A stretch of 64,000 nt of DNA from Alishewanella jeotgali KCTC 22429 (GCF_000245735.1 NZ_AHTH01000010.1:62001-126000), one strand, 5' to 3'; counted from the stretch's first letter, positions 45,061 to 56,141 are shown. The notes: generated by a model from the sequence alone, not told the origin. Made by a program: numbers and translations.

Positions 45061-46155
45061 ATGCAATTGATTAAAAACTACTTTCCAGCTTTATCTTATC
45101 TGGACCCGGCCAGCGAGGCGGAGTTCCGGCTGTATCTGGTTGCCAGTACCCGCCATATTGCGCAGCGGCTGGCATTAGTCTGTGTGGCATTAATGCTGTT
45201 GTTTTCGATCACAGATATTCTGGTTGGCGACAGCTGGTACAGCCTGGGTAATCTGTCACGCTATACAGCGGCCGGCCTGATTTTACTTTATGCTCTGGCG
45301 AATAAAACACTCAACGCTGAGCAGTGGTTACAGGGTTGGCTTGGGATCTCAGCCCTGGTTATCTTATTATTAAGTATCACTTTTTATGGTTCATCACTCT
45401 ACTACGGCAAATTAGGTGAAGGTGGCCCTATGGTCGTGGCTTTCGCCATTGCCGCCATTCCGATTTTTAACTTACAACAAAAAATCTTATTGTGGTTACA
45501 ACTGGCCGCCGCAGTGTTATTCCTGAAATATTGCACTGCTATTGATACCGGCTGGTCCGTCTTTTATCTGGTGGTAACAACCTTGCTTTGCCTGAGCTGG
45601 CAGCGGCAATTCGACCGCTTGTTACGCAGCCAGTTTAAAACGGTAAGGCTGGAACAACAAAAAGCCGAAACCGATCAATTAACCGGTTTGCTTAACCGGC
45701 GTAGCTTCGAACAACGCCTGCAGCAAAAACTCCAGCAGTTGCCGGCAGATCAGCAATTATCCCTGGGGTTGTTGGATATCGATTACTTTAAACGCTACAA
45801 CGACTTCTATGGTCATCTGGATGGTGATCTGGTTTTGGTACGCCTATCCCGGCTGCTCTCTGCCGATCCTAAGCTGCTGGTGGTACGTTTTGGCGGTGAG
45901 GAATTTATTCTGGTTGAGCAACATAATGCAGATATCAGCACCTCACTCCTACAATTACCAGACAAGCTGGCGGCAATGGCGATCCCGCATAAAAACTCAC
46001 CCTTTGGCGTAGTCACCGCATCAATCGGTATTATCACCCTAAATTACCCGGCCAGCGGTTATCAGAGTGGTCAGTTGATGCAGCAAGCCGATCAGCTGCT
46101 TTATCAAGCCAAGCAGCAGGGCCGTAATCAGGCCCGGCAACAGTTTTTAAACTAG
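45061..46155 (+). CDS. Diguanylate cyclase (GGDEF) with membrane sensor
   Basis: 364 residues. Six or so transmembrane helices lie at about 35-195. A GGDEF domain follows from residue 205: DQLTGLLNRRSFEQRL, LLDIDYFKRYND, and active-site GGEEF at 278-282. The RxxD inhibitory site five residues before GGEEF is replaced by LSAD, so feedback inhibition by c-di-GMP through that site is unlikely. It makes c-di-GMP at the inner membrane, which commonly controls pili and biofilm. A relation to the pilin cluster is only general. Confidence 0.88.
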   Translation: MQLIKNYFPALSYLDPASEAEFRLYLVASTRHIAQRLALVCVALMLLFSITDILVGDSWYSLGNLSRYTAAGLILLYALANKTLNAEQWLQGWLGISALVILLLSITFYGSSLYYGKLGEGGPMVVAFAIAAIPIFNLQQKILLWLQLAAAVLFLKYCTAIDTGWSVFYLVVTTLLCLSWQRQFDRLLRSQFKTVRLEQQKAETDQLTGLLNRRSFEQRLQQKLQQLPADQQLSLGLLDIDYFKRYNDFYGHLDGDLVLVRLSRLLSADPKLLVVRFGGEEFILVEQHNADISTSLLQLPDKLAAMAIPHKNSPFGVVTASIGIITLNYPASGYQSGQLMQQADQLLYQAKQQGRNQARQQFLN

Positions 46156-46210
46156 ACAAACAGCCTTAATAGTTTAAAAATGCCCGACTATTTACTGACA
46201 AGGATTAAGT

Positions 46211-46471
46211 TTGCACAACACCAAAAAAATCACCACTATAGCTGCCGTTGCCTTTAGCTTAATGATTAGCGCCTGTAGCACTTACAGTACCCAACAAGGC
46301 GCCGATGATTTCTTTGACGGCGCGATCAACAATTCCAAGCAATCTCAGACGCAGTCGCCAACTGCGATTAATCAGGCGGAACCCTCGGCAAAGGCAGACA
46401 CCCTGGCTGGGCTCGTTAATATCGGTTTTGGTTGGATCCGCTCCTTGTTCGTGGAAGAAAAAAACCAGTAG
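46211..46471 (+). CDS. Small lipoprotein, unknown
   Basis: 86 residues with a TTG start after AAGGATT; a lipobox is present (SLMISAC, Cys22). The middle is Ser/Gln/Thr rich; a short amphipathic or hydrophobic segment (LVNIGFGWIRSLF) lies near the C-terminus. I do not recognise a family. It lies 55 bases after the diguanylate cyclase and before a long terminator, so it may share that transcript. Confidence 0.6.
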   Translation: MHNTKKITTIAAVAFSLMISACSTYSTQQGADDFFDGAINNSKQSQTQSPTAINQAEPSAKADTLAGLVNIGFGWIRSLFVEEKNQ

Positions 46472-46508
46472 TGATGCCGTGATAGCTAGTTCGTGACAAC
46501 GGGAAAAG

Positions 46509-46550
46509 CACCCAATAAAAAACCTGCCGCAGCAGGTTTTTTATTGGGTG
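46509..46550. terminator. Long bidirectional terminator between lipoprotein gene and purL
   Basis: CACCCAATAAAAAACCTGC / GCAGGTTTTTTATTGGGTG with loop CGCA: a 19-bp perfect stem containing A-run and T-run, working for both convergent genes. Confidence 0.92.
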
Positions 46551-46560
46551 GTGTTAGGAA

Positions 46561-49500
46561 TTAACCTAACCAGACCCGGGCATTGCGGAACATCCGCATC
46601 CAGGGGCTGTCTTCCTGCCAGTCATCCGGATGCCAGGAATTGGCCACGGTGCGGAATACCCGCTCCGGGTGTGGCATCATAATGGTGACCCGGCCATCGG
46701 TGGTAGTCAGCGCGGTAATACCGGCCACTGAGCCATTCGGGTTTGCCGGATACTGCTCGGTAACCTGACCATAGTTATCAACAAAACGCAGTGCCACAGT
46801 ACCGCTCTGGTTGGCAGCGGCAAAGGCAGCTTGAGAGGCAAACTCGGCATGGCCTTCACCGTGCGATACGGCAATCGGCATCCGCGAGCCAGCCATACCG
46901 CTAAAGAACAGCGACGGGCTTTGCTGGACTTCCACCAGGCTAAAGCGGGCTTCAAAGCGCTCAGATTTATTGCGCACAAAGTGTGGCCATAAATCAGCAC
47001 CCGGGATCAGACTCTTCAGATTCGACATCATCTGACAACCGTTACAAACACCCAGCGCAAAGGTAGATTGCCGTTCAAAGAAGGTCTGGAACTCTTTGCG
47101 TGCCTGCTCGTTAAACAGCACTGACTTGGCCCAGCCCTCACCGGCCCCTAACACGTCACCGTAAGAGAAGCCACCACAAGCCGCTAAGCCGTTAAAGTCT
47201 TTTAGCGACACCTGACCGCTCAGAATATCGCTCATATGCACGTCAACCGCGCTAAAGCCGGCACGGTTAAAGGCAGCGGCCATTTCCAGCTGCGAGTTAA
47301 CACCCTGCTCGCGCAGAATCGCGATCCTGGGTGCGGCACCTTTTAAAATCATCGGCGCGGCAATATCGGCATTCTGGTCAAAGGTCAGTTTGGCATGCAA
47401 GCCCGGATCCAGCTGATCGGCCTTGGCGTCAAACTCCTGCTTGGCGCCCGCCGGGTTATCGCGCAGGCTCTGCATCTGATAAGTCGTTTCGGCCCAGACG
47501 GTGCGCAGACGGCTGCGGCTATCGTTAAATACCACTGTGCCCTGCTGGCTGATCACAAAACGATCGCTTTGTTCAACTTTACCTACAACATGACTTAAGT
47601 CTGCCAGGTTATGTGTTGCCAGCACCTGCTGGACATAAGCCAGTTCACTGTCGGCAATCTGCAGCACCGCACCCAGCTCTTCGCTGAATAACGCCGCCAG
47701 CGCATCGCTACCCAGAGCGCTGATATCGGCGGCGATACCGGCTTTACCGGCAAAGGCCATCTCGGCCAGGGTGACAAATAAACCACCGTCGGAGCGATCA
47801 TGGTAGGCAAGCAATTTCTGCTCGCGCGTCAGTTGCTGCATGGCATTAAAGAAGTTAATCAGTAGCTGTGGGCTATCCAGATCAGCAGGCTGATCGCCCA
47901 GTTGCTTATACACCTGAGCTAAACACGAGCCGCCTAAGCGGTTAGCGCCCTGCCCCAGATCAATTAACAACAGGGAGCTGGCACCTTTATCCGTGCGCAG
48001 CTGTGGCGTCACGGTTTTACGGATATCTTCTACCCGGGCAAAGGCGGTGATAATCAGCGACATAGGCGCGGTAACGGCCTTATCTTCACCATCCTGTTGC
48101 CAGCGGGTTTTCATTGACATCGAGTCTTTGCCCACCGGGATCGTCACTTTTAGTGCCGGACACAGCTCTTCGCCGACCGCTTTTACTGCCGCATATAAAC
48201 CGGCATCTTCGCCCGGGTGACCGGCGGCGGCCATCCAGTTGGCAGAAAGTTTAATCCGGTTTAAGTCGCCAATATCTGTGGCAGCAATATTAGTAATAGC
48301 TTCCGCTACGGCCAGACGGGCCGAGGCAGCAAAGTCCAGCAAGGCAACCGGCGTCCGCTCACCCATCGCCATGGCTTCGCCATGGTAAGTATCATAACTG
48401 GCGGCAGTGACACCACAGTTCGCCACCGGCACCTGCCAGGGGCCCACCATCTGATCGCGCGCAACCAAACCCGTTACCGTACGATCACCAATAGTTACCA
48501 GGAAGGTTTTCTCGGCAATGGTCGGCAAACGTAATAAACGCTCAGCCGCATCGGCAAGCGTAATAGCAGAGCGATCTAAAGGCTTAGCCGGCGCTTTTAA
48601 GCTTTGCACTTCGCGGTGCATTTTTGGCGCCTTGCCCAGTAACACGTTTAACGGCAGATCAATCGGCGTATTGCCAAAGTAACTGTCGCTCAGCGTTAAA
48701 TGCTGTTCAGCAGTGGCTTCACCCACTACCGCATAAGGGGCGCGTTCACGTTTACAGATGGCTTCGAATACCGGCATTTTGTCGGCCGGGATCGCCATTA
48801 CATAGCGCTCCTGCGATTCGTTACACCAGATTTGCAGCGGCGACATGCCAGGCTCATCGTTCGGTACATTACGCAGCTCGAACTTACCACCGACACCGCC
48901 GTCGTTTACCAGCTCCGGGAAGGCATTGGATAAACCGCCGGCACCAACGTCATGAATAAAGACGATAGGGTTGTCCTGGCCCAGCTGCCAGCAGCGGTCA
49001 ATCACTTCCTGACAACGGCGTTCAATTTCCGGGTTATCGCGCTGTACCGAAGCAAAGTCCAGATCTTCATTCGACTGGCCTGATGCCATCGAAGACGCCG
49101 CACCACCACCCAGACCGATATTCATCGCCGGGCCGCCTAATACCACCAGCTTGGCACCCACTGGCAAATCGCCTTTTTGGACGTGCTCTGCGCGGATATT
49201 GCCCAGACCACCGGCAATCATAATCGGCTTATGGTAACCACGAACTTCTTCGCCGTTATGACTGTGTACCTTTTCTTCATAAGTACGGAAATAACCGTTG
49301 ATCGCCGGACGACCAAATTCGTTGTTAAAGGCGGCGCCACCCAGTGGGCCTTCCAGCATAATGTCCAGTGCGGTAACAATGCGCTCCGGCTTACCAAAAT
49401 CACTTTCCCACGGCTGTACAAAGCCTGGAATACGCAGGTTAGACACAGAGAAACCCACTAAGCCCGCTTTGGGCTTAGAGCCAACGCCAGTGGCACCCTC

Positions 49501-50451
49501 GTCGCGGATTTCGCCGCCCGAGCCGGTTGCCGCCCCCGGATAAGGCGAAATCGCCGTGGGGTGGTTATGGGTTTCTACCTTCATCAGCACATGAATTGGC
49601 TCATGATGATACTGATACTCGCGGCTAGCCGGCGTCGGGAAGAAACGACCGGCTTCAGAGCCAACCATCACGGCAGCGTTATCTTTATAGGCTGATAACA
49701 CATAATCCGGTGTTTGCTCGAAGGTATTTTTAATCATTTTAAACAGCGATTTAGGCTGTTTTACGCCATCGATGGTCCAGTCGGCGTTAAAAATCTTGTG
49801 CCGGCAGTGCTCAGAGTTGGCCTGCGCAAACATATAGAGTTCAATGTCGTTCGGGTTGCGACCGAGCTGCTGAAAATTGCTGACCAGATAATCAATTTCA
49901 TCATCGGCTAAGGCCAGACCCATCGTCTGGTTGGCCTGTTCCAGTGCCGCACGGCCACCGCTCAGAATGTCCACCGAGCTTAAAGTACCCGGCTCGGCCT
50001 GCGCAAACAGCGCGGCAGCCTGCTCCAATTCGGTAAACACCGCTTCCATCATCCGGTCATGTAACAGGCTGGCCAGTTGTTGCTGCTGAGCCGCGGTTAA
50101 GGCTACGGCGTCAACATAATAGGCAATACCACGCTCTAGGCGTTTTACCGTTGGCAGGTTACAGTTGCGGGCAATATCGGTGGCTTTGGAAGACCAGGGA
50201 GAAATAGTGCCGGGGCGTGGTGTCACTAACAGCAACAAACCGCTGGGTTGGTGGCTGGCAATGCTCGGGCCGTAGGTTAACAGTTGATCCAGCACCTGGC
50301 GCTGTTCGCTGCTAAGTGGTGCCGATAAATCAGCAAAATGCATATATTCGGCATAGATACCGTTAACCGGTAAATTTTGCTGGGCACAAAGATCGAGTAA
50401 CTTTTGAATTCGGAATTCGGACAGTGCAGGTGCACCACGCAGGATCAACAT
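46561..50451 (-). CDS. purL: Phosphoribosylformylglycinamidine synthase
   Basis: 1296-residue single-chain FGAM synthase, the long gammaproteobacterial form, for the fourth step of purine synthesis. The N-terminal domain and two AIRS-like ATP domains ([46 protein letters not shown]) are followed by a C-terminal glutaminase domain with [15 protein letters not shown], its catalytic Cys, and PHPERVFR. It works in the cytosol. A long stem-loop lies upstream of its start. Confidence 0.97.
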   Translation of the reverse strand: MLILRGAPALSEFRIQKLLDLCAQQNLPVNGIYAEYMHFADLSAPLSSEQRQVLDQLLTYGPSIASHQPSGLLLLVTPRPGTISPWSSKATDIARNCNLPTVKRLERGIAYYVDAVALTAAQQQQLASLLHDRMMEAVFTELEQAAALFAQAEPGTLSSVDILSGGRAALEQANQTMGLALADDEIDYLVSNFQQLGRNPNDIELYMFAQANSEHCRHKIFNADWTIDGVKQPKSLFKMIKNTFEQTPDYVLSAYKDNAAVMVGSEAGRFFPTPASREYQYHHEPIHVLMKVETHNHPTAISPYPGAATGSGGEIRDEGATGVGSKPKAGLVGFSVSNLRIPGFVQPWESDFGKPERIVTALDIMLEGPLGGAAFNNEFGRPAINGYFRTYEEKVHSHNGEEVRGYHKPIMIAGGLGNIRAEHVQKGDLPVGAKLVVLGGPAMNIGLGGGAASSMASGQSNEDLDFASVQRDNPEIERRCQEVIDRCWQLGQDNPIVFIHDVGAGGLSNAFPELVNDGGVGGKFELRNVPNDEPGMSPLQIWCNESQERYVMAIPADKMPVFEAICKRERAPYAVVGEATAEQHLTLSDSYFGNTPIDLPLNVLLGKAPKMHREVQSLKAPAKPLDRSAITLADAAERLLRLPTIAEKTFLVTIGDRTVTGLVARDQMVGPWQVPVANCGVTAASYDTYHGEAMAMGERTPVALLDFAASARLAVAEAITNIAATDIGDLNRIKLSANWMAAAGHPGEDAGLYAAVKAVGEELCPALKVTIPVGKDSMSMKTRWQQDGEDKAVTAPMSLIITAFARVEDIRKTVTPQLRTDKGASSLLLIDLGQGANRLGGSCLAQVYKQLGDQPADLDSPQLLINFFNAMQQLTREQKLLAYHDRSDGGLFVTLAEMAFAGKAGIAADISALGSDALAALFSEELGAVLQIADSELAYVQQVLATHNLADLSHVVGKVEQSDRFVISQQGTVVFNDSRSRLRTVWAETTYQMQSLRDNPAGAKQEFDAKADQLDPGLHAKLTFDQNADIAAPMILKGAAPRIAILREQGVNSQLEMAAAFNRAGFSAVDVHMSDILSGQVSLKDFNGLAACGGFSYGDVLGAGEGWAKSVLFNEQARKEFQTFFERQSTFALGVCNGCQMMSNLKSLIPGADLWPHFVRNKSERFEARFSLVEVQQSPSLFFSGMAGSRMPIAVSHGEGHAEFASQAAFAAANQSGTVALRFVDNYGQVTEQYPANPNGSVAGITALTTTDGRVTIMMPHPERVFRTVANSWHPDDWQEDSPWMRMFRNARVWLG

Positions 50452-50500
50452 AGGCTATTTTCCGTTGGTTGAACGACAGTGGAACCTAGGACGTGCTGAC

Positions 50501-50526
50501 GTTTGCTACTTGTTTTTGCAGCAAAC
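50501..50526. other. Inverted repeat in purL/mltF intergenic region
   Basis: GTTTGCT ... AGCAAAC, 7-bp perfect arms around 12 bases, about 50 bases upstream of purL and next to CGTTTGC-like sequence. A weak PurR-type site (GTGCTGACGTTTGCTA, 50493-50508; 8 of 12 fixed positions) overlaps it. Possible purine-responsive control, unproven. Confidence 0.25.
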
Positions 50527-50649
50527 ATCAACACGCCTTAAAAGGCGCCACATTATAAAGAAAATTCGCGCTAAGTGATATGTGAAAAGGCTGGCTGTGA
50601 CTAAGAAGTTTGCGGTAACATCGCAAAATCGTCTAAACCGGAACTGATT

Positions 50650-52080
50650 ATGCTGCGATTATGGTCTGTGCTTTGCCTGAGCTTGCTGTTACTGGCCTGC
50701 TCTAAGCCATTGCCAGAGCAAACAAATCAGCTGGCTGACATTTATCAGCGCGGTCAATTACGGGTTGGCATCCTGCATGGCCCGACCAGTTACTATATTG
50801 GTGTCGATGGCCCTACCGGCTTTGAGTATGAGTTGGCTAAGGGGCTGGCCGATCGCTTAGGCGTTGAACTGCAACTGTTCCCCAGCTTCGATTTAGATGA
50901 TTTACAAACCAAGCTGAAAAATGGTCAGGTTGATTTTATTGCCGGCGGCCTGACACTCACCCCGGAGCGCACCCAAAAATTCCGGGCGGCACCGGCCTAC
51001 CGCTGGATTAACGAACTGTTGGTGTTTCGCCAGGGCAACAACTGGCCGCAACAATTAACCGACCTGACTGAGCCAGTGATTGTCTCCGCTCACAGTAGCC
51101 ATGCGGAAACCCTGAAACGACTCAGTGCAGAGATTCCGGGGCTGAGCTATCAGGAAGATCCGGAGCTGGATGCCGACGAGCTACTGCAAAAAGTGGTCGA
51201 TGGCAGTATCAACTATACGCTGACAGACTCTAATCAGCTGGCAGTTAACCGCCGTTTATTCCCACAGCTGACGATTGGCTTTACCGTCAGCGAAAACTTA
51301 CCGGTGGGCTGGTTACTGCCCAAAACCCTGGACGACAGCCTGTTTAGCGTGCTAATCGAATACTTTGGCCACGTGTATCAAAACGGCGATTTGGTTACGC
51401 TGGAAGATCGCTATTTTGGCCATGTTGAGCTGTTTGACTATGTCGATACCATCCGCTTTATCCGGGCTATCGAAGACACCCTACCGGCATTCCGGCATTG
51501 GTTTATCGAATATGCCGGCGACCTCGACTGGCGCCTGTTAGCAGCGCTGAGTTACCAGGAATCGCACTGGAATCCGAAAGCCCGCAGCCCTACCGGGGTA
51601 CGCGGTATGATGATGCTAACCATGCCCACTGCGCGGCAAATGGGAGTACAAAGCCGGTTGGATGCCGAAGAAAGTATTGCCGGGGGTAGCCGTTATCTGC
51701 AGCTGCTGCTAAACCGGATCCCGGAGCGGATCCCGATGCCAGACCGGCTGTGGTTTGCGCTGGCGTCGTACAATATTGGCTGGGGTCATCTGGAAGATGC
51801 CCGGCGCCTGACGCAGCGTGATGGCGCCGATCCGGATAAATGGTTGGAAGTAAAACAGCGCTTGCCGTTGCTACGGCAAAAATCGGTGTACCAACATACC
51901 CGCTTTGGTTTTGCCCGCGGTGACGAAGCCGCACTCTATGTTGAAAATATCCGCCGCTATTACGATACGCTAGTGGGTGTAGATGAGCGGCAACAATTAG
52001 AGCAGCGTCAGGAACAACAGCGGCAACGACTGGTCGAACAAAGTGAGCAAGTTGCCGAGGCGCCGCCCCTGTCACAATAA
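50650..52080 (+). CDS. mltF: Membrane-bound lytic murein transglycosylase F
   Basis: 476-residue outer-membrane lipoprotein (signal ending LLLLACS). An ABC-substrate-binding-like regulatory domain spans about 35-265 (LRVGILHGPTSYYIGVDG, DDLQTKLKNGQVDFIAGG). A lysozyme-like SLT domain spans about 285-450 with catalytic Glu in ALSYQESHWNPKARS and GVRGMMMLT. It cleaves peptidoglycan to anhydromuropeptides. The C-terminal tail is Gln/Glu rich coiled-coil. In most gammaproteobacteria it adjoins purL or tadA, as here. Confidence 0.95.
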   Translation: MLRLWSVLCLSLLLLACSKPLPEQTNQLADIYQRGQLRVGILHGPTSYYIGVDGPTGFEYELAKGLADRLGVELQLFPSFDLDDLQTKLKNGQVDFIAGGLTLTPERTQKFRAAPAYRWINELLVFRQGNNWPQQLTDLTEPVIVSAHSSHAETLKRLSAEIPGLSYQEDPELDADELLQKVVDGSINYTLTDSNQLAVNRRLFPQLTIGFTVSENLPVGWLLPKTLDDSLFSVLIEYFGHVYQNGDLVTLEDRYFGHVELFDYVDTIRFIRAIEDTLPAFRHWFIEYAGDLDWRLLAALSYQESHWNPKARSPTGVRGMMMLTMPTARQMGVQSRLDAEESIAGGSRYLQLLLNRIPERIPMPDRLWFALASYNIGWGHLEDARRLTQRDGADPDKWLEVKQRLPLLRQKSVYQHTRFGFARGDEAALYVENIRRYYDTLVGVDERQQLEQRQEQQRQRLVEQSEQVAEAPPLSQ

Positions 52081-52154
52081 ATTCATCTGGGGTGCTTGCA
52101 GCCCGCCAGCCCTGCCCATATTATTCACAACAGTGTAAAGAACAGGATAAGTCT

Positions 52155-52785
<631 letters not shown>

Positions 52786-52964
52786 TTACAAAAATTCACT
52801 TTCTTTGGCCAATTTTACCACTAGACTATGTTTAAACTGACTAAATATTTGAATATTACACTAAGCACTATCACAGAATATAAAGCAATCTGATATTAAT
52901 CAGCAGCTTAAAATAATGGCATCGTGCTTGCTTTCCTTACAAAAAAAACAGCAAGGAGATAATA

Positions 52965-53177
52965 ATGGGTCCATTTGAAATTGCCGCTATCGCCATTATT
53001 GGTGGCCTGGGTTACGCAGCCTACGAAACGCATATGAAAACCAAAGGCAAAGCCTGTAAGGCTGATATCGAAGCCTTACAGGCAGAAATTGCCAAACTGA
53101 AGGAACGGGTGGGCACCCTAGAGAGTATTGTTACCGACAAGTCCTATCAGCTAAAAGAGCAGATTAACAAGCTCTGA
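52965..53177 (+). CDS. Small membrane-anchored coiled-coil protein
   Basis: 70 residues: an N-terminal hydrophobic segment (FEIAAIAIIGGLGYAAYE) followed by a charged heptad-like helix (ADIEALQAEIAKLKERVGTLE). The layout recalls PspB of the phage shock response, but the sequence is not clearly homologous. AAGGAGA precedes the ATG. A strong terminator follows, so it forms its own unit. Confidence 0.65.
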   Translation: MGPFEIAAIAIIGGLGYAAYETHMKTKGKACKADIEALQAEIAKLKERVGTLESIVTDKSYQLKEQINKL

Positions 53178-53200
53178 CAGCACCATCCTACAACCTCCGG

Positions 53201-53228
53201 AACGGGCTGCTTACTGCAGCCCGTTTTT
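53201..53228 (+). terminator. Terminator of the coiled-coil protein gene
   Basis: AACGGGCTGC / GCAGCCCGTT with loop TTACT, then a T-run. Confidence 0.88.
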
Positions 53229-53472
53229 TTGCTGTAACAGCCCAGACTTTAGCGCTGTCACAAGCCCAGACGCTGGCCCTGCCGCTGACTGCGTGCTCTG
53301 ATAAAGATTTTCGCTACTAATTGGTTAATTTCGCTAAGCCAGGTGGTCTAAAATCTCTACAGCGATAAATGGCACAACTTAAACAATTGATATTTAACAA
53401 CTATATTATTGGCATACTGTTTGATTACCTTAAGCTAACCTGAATCAATAGCTCGAACAAAAGGATCTTAGT

Positions 53473-53694
53473 ATGAACAGAACAATCGTTATTATTTTAT
53501 TAGTCGCCGTGGGTATTTACTGCTTACCAAGCTTAATCGCTATTGCTGCGACCATCTTTGGCTTATTAATTGGTCTGGTCGGTGCGGTCATTGGTATCGG
53601 CCTGACTTTGTTATTCACCGTATTACCCCTGGTGATCCTGGGTTACCTAATTTGGTGGCTGGTGCGTGATAACAAACGTAGCCGGCAGTATTAA
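53473..53694 (+). CDS. Small two-helix membrane protein
   Basis: 73 residues, almost entirely hydrophobic (two or three transmembrane segments: IVIILLVAVGIYCLPSLIAI, then Gly-rich LIGLVGAVIGIGLTLLF and VLPLVILGYLIWWLV), ending in a basic tail. AAAGGATCT lies upstream of the ATG. The Gly-rich helix pattern resembles stress-linked membrane proteins of the PspD/PspG kind, but I do not recognise a family. Confidence 0.65.
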   Translation: MNRTIVIILLVAVGIYCLPSLIAIAATIFGLLIGLVGAVIGIGLTLLFTVLPLVILGYLIWWLVRDNKRSRQY

Positions 53695-53765
53695 GCAACA
53701 CCGGTAGCACTAACTAACAAGCCAGAGGCTGAACCTGCATTCAGCCTCTGCTCCTCGCAGAATAT

Positions 53766-54713
53766 TTAGGCTCTGGCCAGACGCTTTAACCGCAGCAGAT
53801 CCCGTACCAATTCATATCCCGGAAAACAGGCAGTAATCAACAGCGTTACCACTATGGTGCGCTGCAGATAATCCCACTCAAAAACATAGGGCAAGGCAGC
53901 CATGTTGATCTCCAGTAACGGCCCACTGACAGCCAGATACAGCAAAATCAGCACCAGCGCGCTATTTAGCGCCACATTCGCGATCAGCAGCGGGCGATTC
54001 CAGAAGCGTTGTTTTAGTTGCCCGATATTCAGCACTATGCCGGCCAGCAACACCGGTGTACACCAGGTGAGAAACTGCCGTGCCGGTTCAGCCAGACTAA
54101 TACGCTGCGCTTCCAGCTGCTCTGGGGTAAACCAAAGCGGATACCAGATCAGCACCAATAAAAAGGCATAGGTGCCAAGATCGGTAAAAATATTCTGCAG
54201 CGAAATCGTCTGCCAGCCCGGCTCCACTGCCGGTAACTGCCGCGGATGCCAGTTCGGTGTCGTTTTAGCCGCTGCAGCCGGCTCCCGCGATAACAACATA
54301 TAAGTCACCGTAATCGCAGTAAATGCCAGACAGGCATCGCCGATAAAGCCACTGGCAACGCTTTTCAGATACAGCAGCAAACCAAACTGACTGTGCAACC
54401 AGGCGCTGGTACTGGCGATAATTTGCAGGACAAACAAAATCCCCAGCACCATATACAGGGTATAGCGGTACACCGGCATATAGCTCAGGCTGATTAACGG
54501 CTGCGGCGGCACAAATTGCTGGGCTACATCACGTGGATGCCCCATTTGTAGCAGCACGGCAGCACTGTCGTCGTCGCTAAGCTCACCTTTTTGCTCCGCC
54601 AGCGCATCCAGCTGATCCCGGATATTGGCATTCAGTTCACGACCAATTTCATCGCGTTTATCCTCGGGTAACTCGCGCTGCACCGCAGCAATATAACGTG
54701 TTACTAAATCCAT
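53766..54713 (-). CDS. HAAS-domain membrane protein
   Basis: 315 residues. The N-terminal HAAS signalling domain (about 1-65: YIAAVQRELPEDKRDEIGRELNANIRD without its full motif quoted, ending with HPRDVAQQF) is followed by six or so transmembrane helices. Such proteins are nearly always coupled to a PadR regulator, as here: the start overlaps the padR stop by one base (TAATG). The substrate or signal is unknown. Confidence 0.75.
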   Translation of the reverse strand: MDLVTRYIAAVQRELPEDKRDEIGRELNANIRDQLDALAEQKGELSDDDSAAVLLQMGHPRDVAQQFVPPQPLISLSYMPVYRYTLYMVLGILFVLQIIASTSAWLHSQFGLLLYLKSVASGFIGDACLAFTAITVTYMLLSREPAAAAKTTPNWHPRQLPAVEPGWQTISLQNIFTDLGTYAFLLVLIWYPLWFTPEQLEAQRISLAEPARQFLTWCTPVLLAGIVLNIGQLKQRFWNRPLLIANVALNSALVLILLYLAVSGPLLEINMAALPYVFEWDYLQRTIVVTLLITACFPGYELVRDLLRLKRLARA

Positions 54714-55060
54714 TATGCTGTCTCCTCTGGCTTTACACCCAGTAAGTTACTCAGGGCGCCATTAAGCTGTTGCCATTCATCGGTTAACTGCCCAAGCAAG
54801 CTGTGGCCGCTGGCAGATAGCTGGTAATAACGCCGCTCCCGCCCTTCGCCTTGCTGCCATTCACTGTCAAGTAACCCCTGCTCTGCCAGACGGCGGATCA
54901 GCGGATACAGGGTGCCTTCATCAATCTCAATACCGTTGTCGTTAAGCTGTTTGCGCAGCGAATAGCCATAATGCGCTTCTTTCAGCGACGCCAGCACCGC
55001 CAAAACCAGCACCCCGCGGCGCAGTTCCAGCCGAATTTTGTCCAGTTGCGATTGTGTCAT
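54713..55060 (-). CDS. PadR-family transcriptional regulator
   Basis: 115 residues from the ATG at 55060, which follows AGGAG. The winged-helix is clear: ELRRGVLVLAVLASLKEAHYGYSL, then EGTLYPLIRRLAEQGLL and EGRERRYYQLSASG. It likely represses itself and the downstream HAAS gene through the palindromes in its promoter region. An in-frame ATG 14 codons upstream is unlikely. Confidence 0.88.
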   Translation of the reverse strand: MTQSQLDKIRLELRRGVLVLAVLASLKEAHYGYSLRKQLNDNGIEIDEGTLYPLIRRLAEQGLLDSEWQQGEGRERRYYQLSASGHSLLGQLTDEWQQLNGALSNLLGVKPEETA

Positions 55061-55089
55061 CTTTTGCTCCTGATACTGTGCACCGCATA

Positions 55090-55129
55090 CTGTGTGCCAC
55101 ACAGCTATATACTAGGTGGCGCATAGTAT
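55090..55129. promoter_or_regulatory. Palindromes upstream of padR, probable operator
   Basis: CTGTGTGCCACACAG (55090-55104) is a 15-bp perfect dyad; ATACTA ... TAGTAT (55109-55129) is a second inverted repeat just beside it. Both lie 30-70 bases upstream of padR. Confidence 0.5.
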
Positions 55130-55167
55130 AAAAGCAAGGGGGATAATAATTAAAAATTGCACTACTG

Positions 55168-55199
55168 GCCCATATGGGCTATTTTTAATAGGCCATATG
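55168..55199. promoter_or_regulatory. Palindromes upstream of the RES-Xre pair, probable operator
   Basis: GCCCATATGGGC (55168-55179), a perfect 12-bp dyad, and the related GGCCATATG (55191-55199) lie 17-48 bases before the antitoxin start. Antitoxins of this family usually repress their own operon through such sites. Confidence 0.45.
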
Positions 55200-55215
55200 A
55201 ACCAAAAAGGGCTCA

Positions 55216-55671
55216 ATGATGACTGTCAGCGCAGTGAAAAGCTTTAAACCCACACCGCTGTACCAACCGAATTTTTGGTATAGCCTTGGTATAGAAGATG
55301 AGGCAACGTCAAAAAATGCCGCTATTCATCAAGGCTTTAAACCAGAGGTCTATCGTAACATTCTGGCGAAAGCTCGGTTGTCACAAACCGAGTTTCACCA
55401 TGTTACCCTGATCCCAATCAGCACCATTAAGCGCCGCCTGAAAAATGGAGAACGTTTCAACACGCAGGAAAGTGACGTTATGTACCGCCTGGCACTGCTG
55501 ATCAAACTAGCGACCGAGCTTTTTGGCAATGAACAACGCGCTCTGGCCTGGTTGCGTGAAAGTGTGTATGGCCTGAATGGCAAGCGGCCATTAGATATGA
55601 TTGCGACCACTGTCGATTTTGAAACGGTTAAAGAGTTAATCGGCCGGCTCGAACACGGCGTGTTTTCTTGA
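55216..55671 (+). CDS. Xre/MbcA/ParS-type antitoxin of a RES toxin
   Basis: 151 residues. The N-terminal helix-turn-helix (about 45-80: YRNILAKARLSQTEF, IPISTIKRRLKNGERF) is followed by a DUF2384 toxin-binding domain (about 90-150: LIKLATELFGNEQRALAWL, NGKRPLDMIATTVDFETV). The domain order and the coupled RES gene identify it as the antitoxin. It would bind and block the NAD-consuming toxin. Its stop overlaps the toxin start (TGATG). A second ATG immediately follows the first. Confidence 0.9.
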   Translation: MMTVSAVKSFKPTPLYQPNFWYSLGIEDEATSKNAAIHQGFKPEVYRNILAKARLSQTEFHHVTLIPISTIKRRLKNGERFNTQESDVMYRLALLIKLATELFGNEQRALAWLRESVYGLNGKRPLDMIATTVDFETVKELIGRLEHGVFS

Positions 55672-56141
55672 TGCAACTGTATCGGCTGACCCAAAAAAAG
55701 TTCGCCGAGGCGCCCTTCAATCCGCAAGGCGCAAAATTATTTGGCGGGCGCTGGAACTCAAAAGGCACAGCGGCGCTGTATTTCGCTGCATCTGAATCGC
55801 TTTGCATACTGGAAGTTTTTGTACACCTTAATCACGACCCTGAGGTTATTCAGCAATACGATCTTTACCGCATTGAGTTACCCGACGAGCTGATTATCCC
55901 GTTAGATAATTCAGTTCTACCACCTAACTGGCGGGCAATACCGGCGCCGGAACAGACGCAACTGATTGGCGATCAATTTCTTAACGCCGAAAACCCCGAG
56001 TTCGCCGCACTCCAGGTCCCCTCAAGTATTTCGCCGCGAGACCGTAACTACCTGGTTAATCCACAGCACCCGCTGCTACCTGCTATCCTCGCCAAAGCCG
56101 AAAAACTTGAATTTAGTTTTGATGCACGGATCTTCAGATAG
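55671..56141 (+). CDS. RES-domain toxin
   Basis: 156 residues with the RES signature: RLTQKKFAEAPFNPQGAKLFGGRWNS (Arg near the N-terminus, GGRWN), then AASESLCILEVFVHL and a late Ser in VPSSIS. RES toxins (MbcT, ParT) degrade NAD+ or ADP-ribosylate a metabolic enzyme. I start at the ATG overlapping the antitoxin stop, not the adjacent TTG. Confidence 0.9.
   Translation: MQLYRLTQKKFAEAPFNPQGAKLFGGRWNSKGTAALYFAASESLCILEVFVHLNHDPEVIQQYDLYRIELPDELIIPLDNSVLPPNWRAIPAPEQTQLIGDQFLNAENPEFAALQVPSSISPRDRNYLVNPQHPLLPAILAKAEKLEFSFDARIFR

Noticed and set aside
50493-50508. PurR operator upstream of purL
   Set aside because: Only 8 of 12 fixed positions agree; listed as a weak regulatory candidate, not called.
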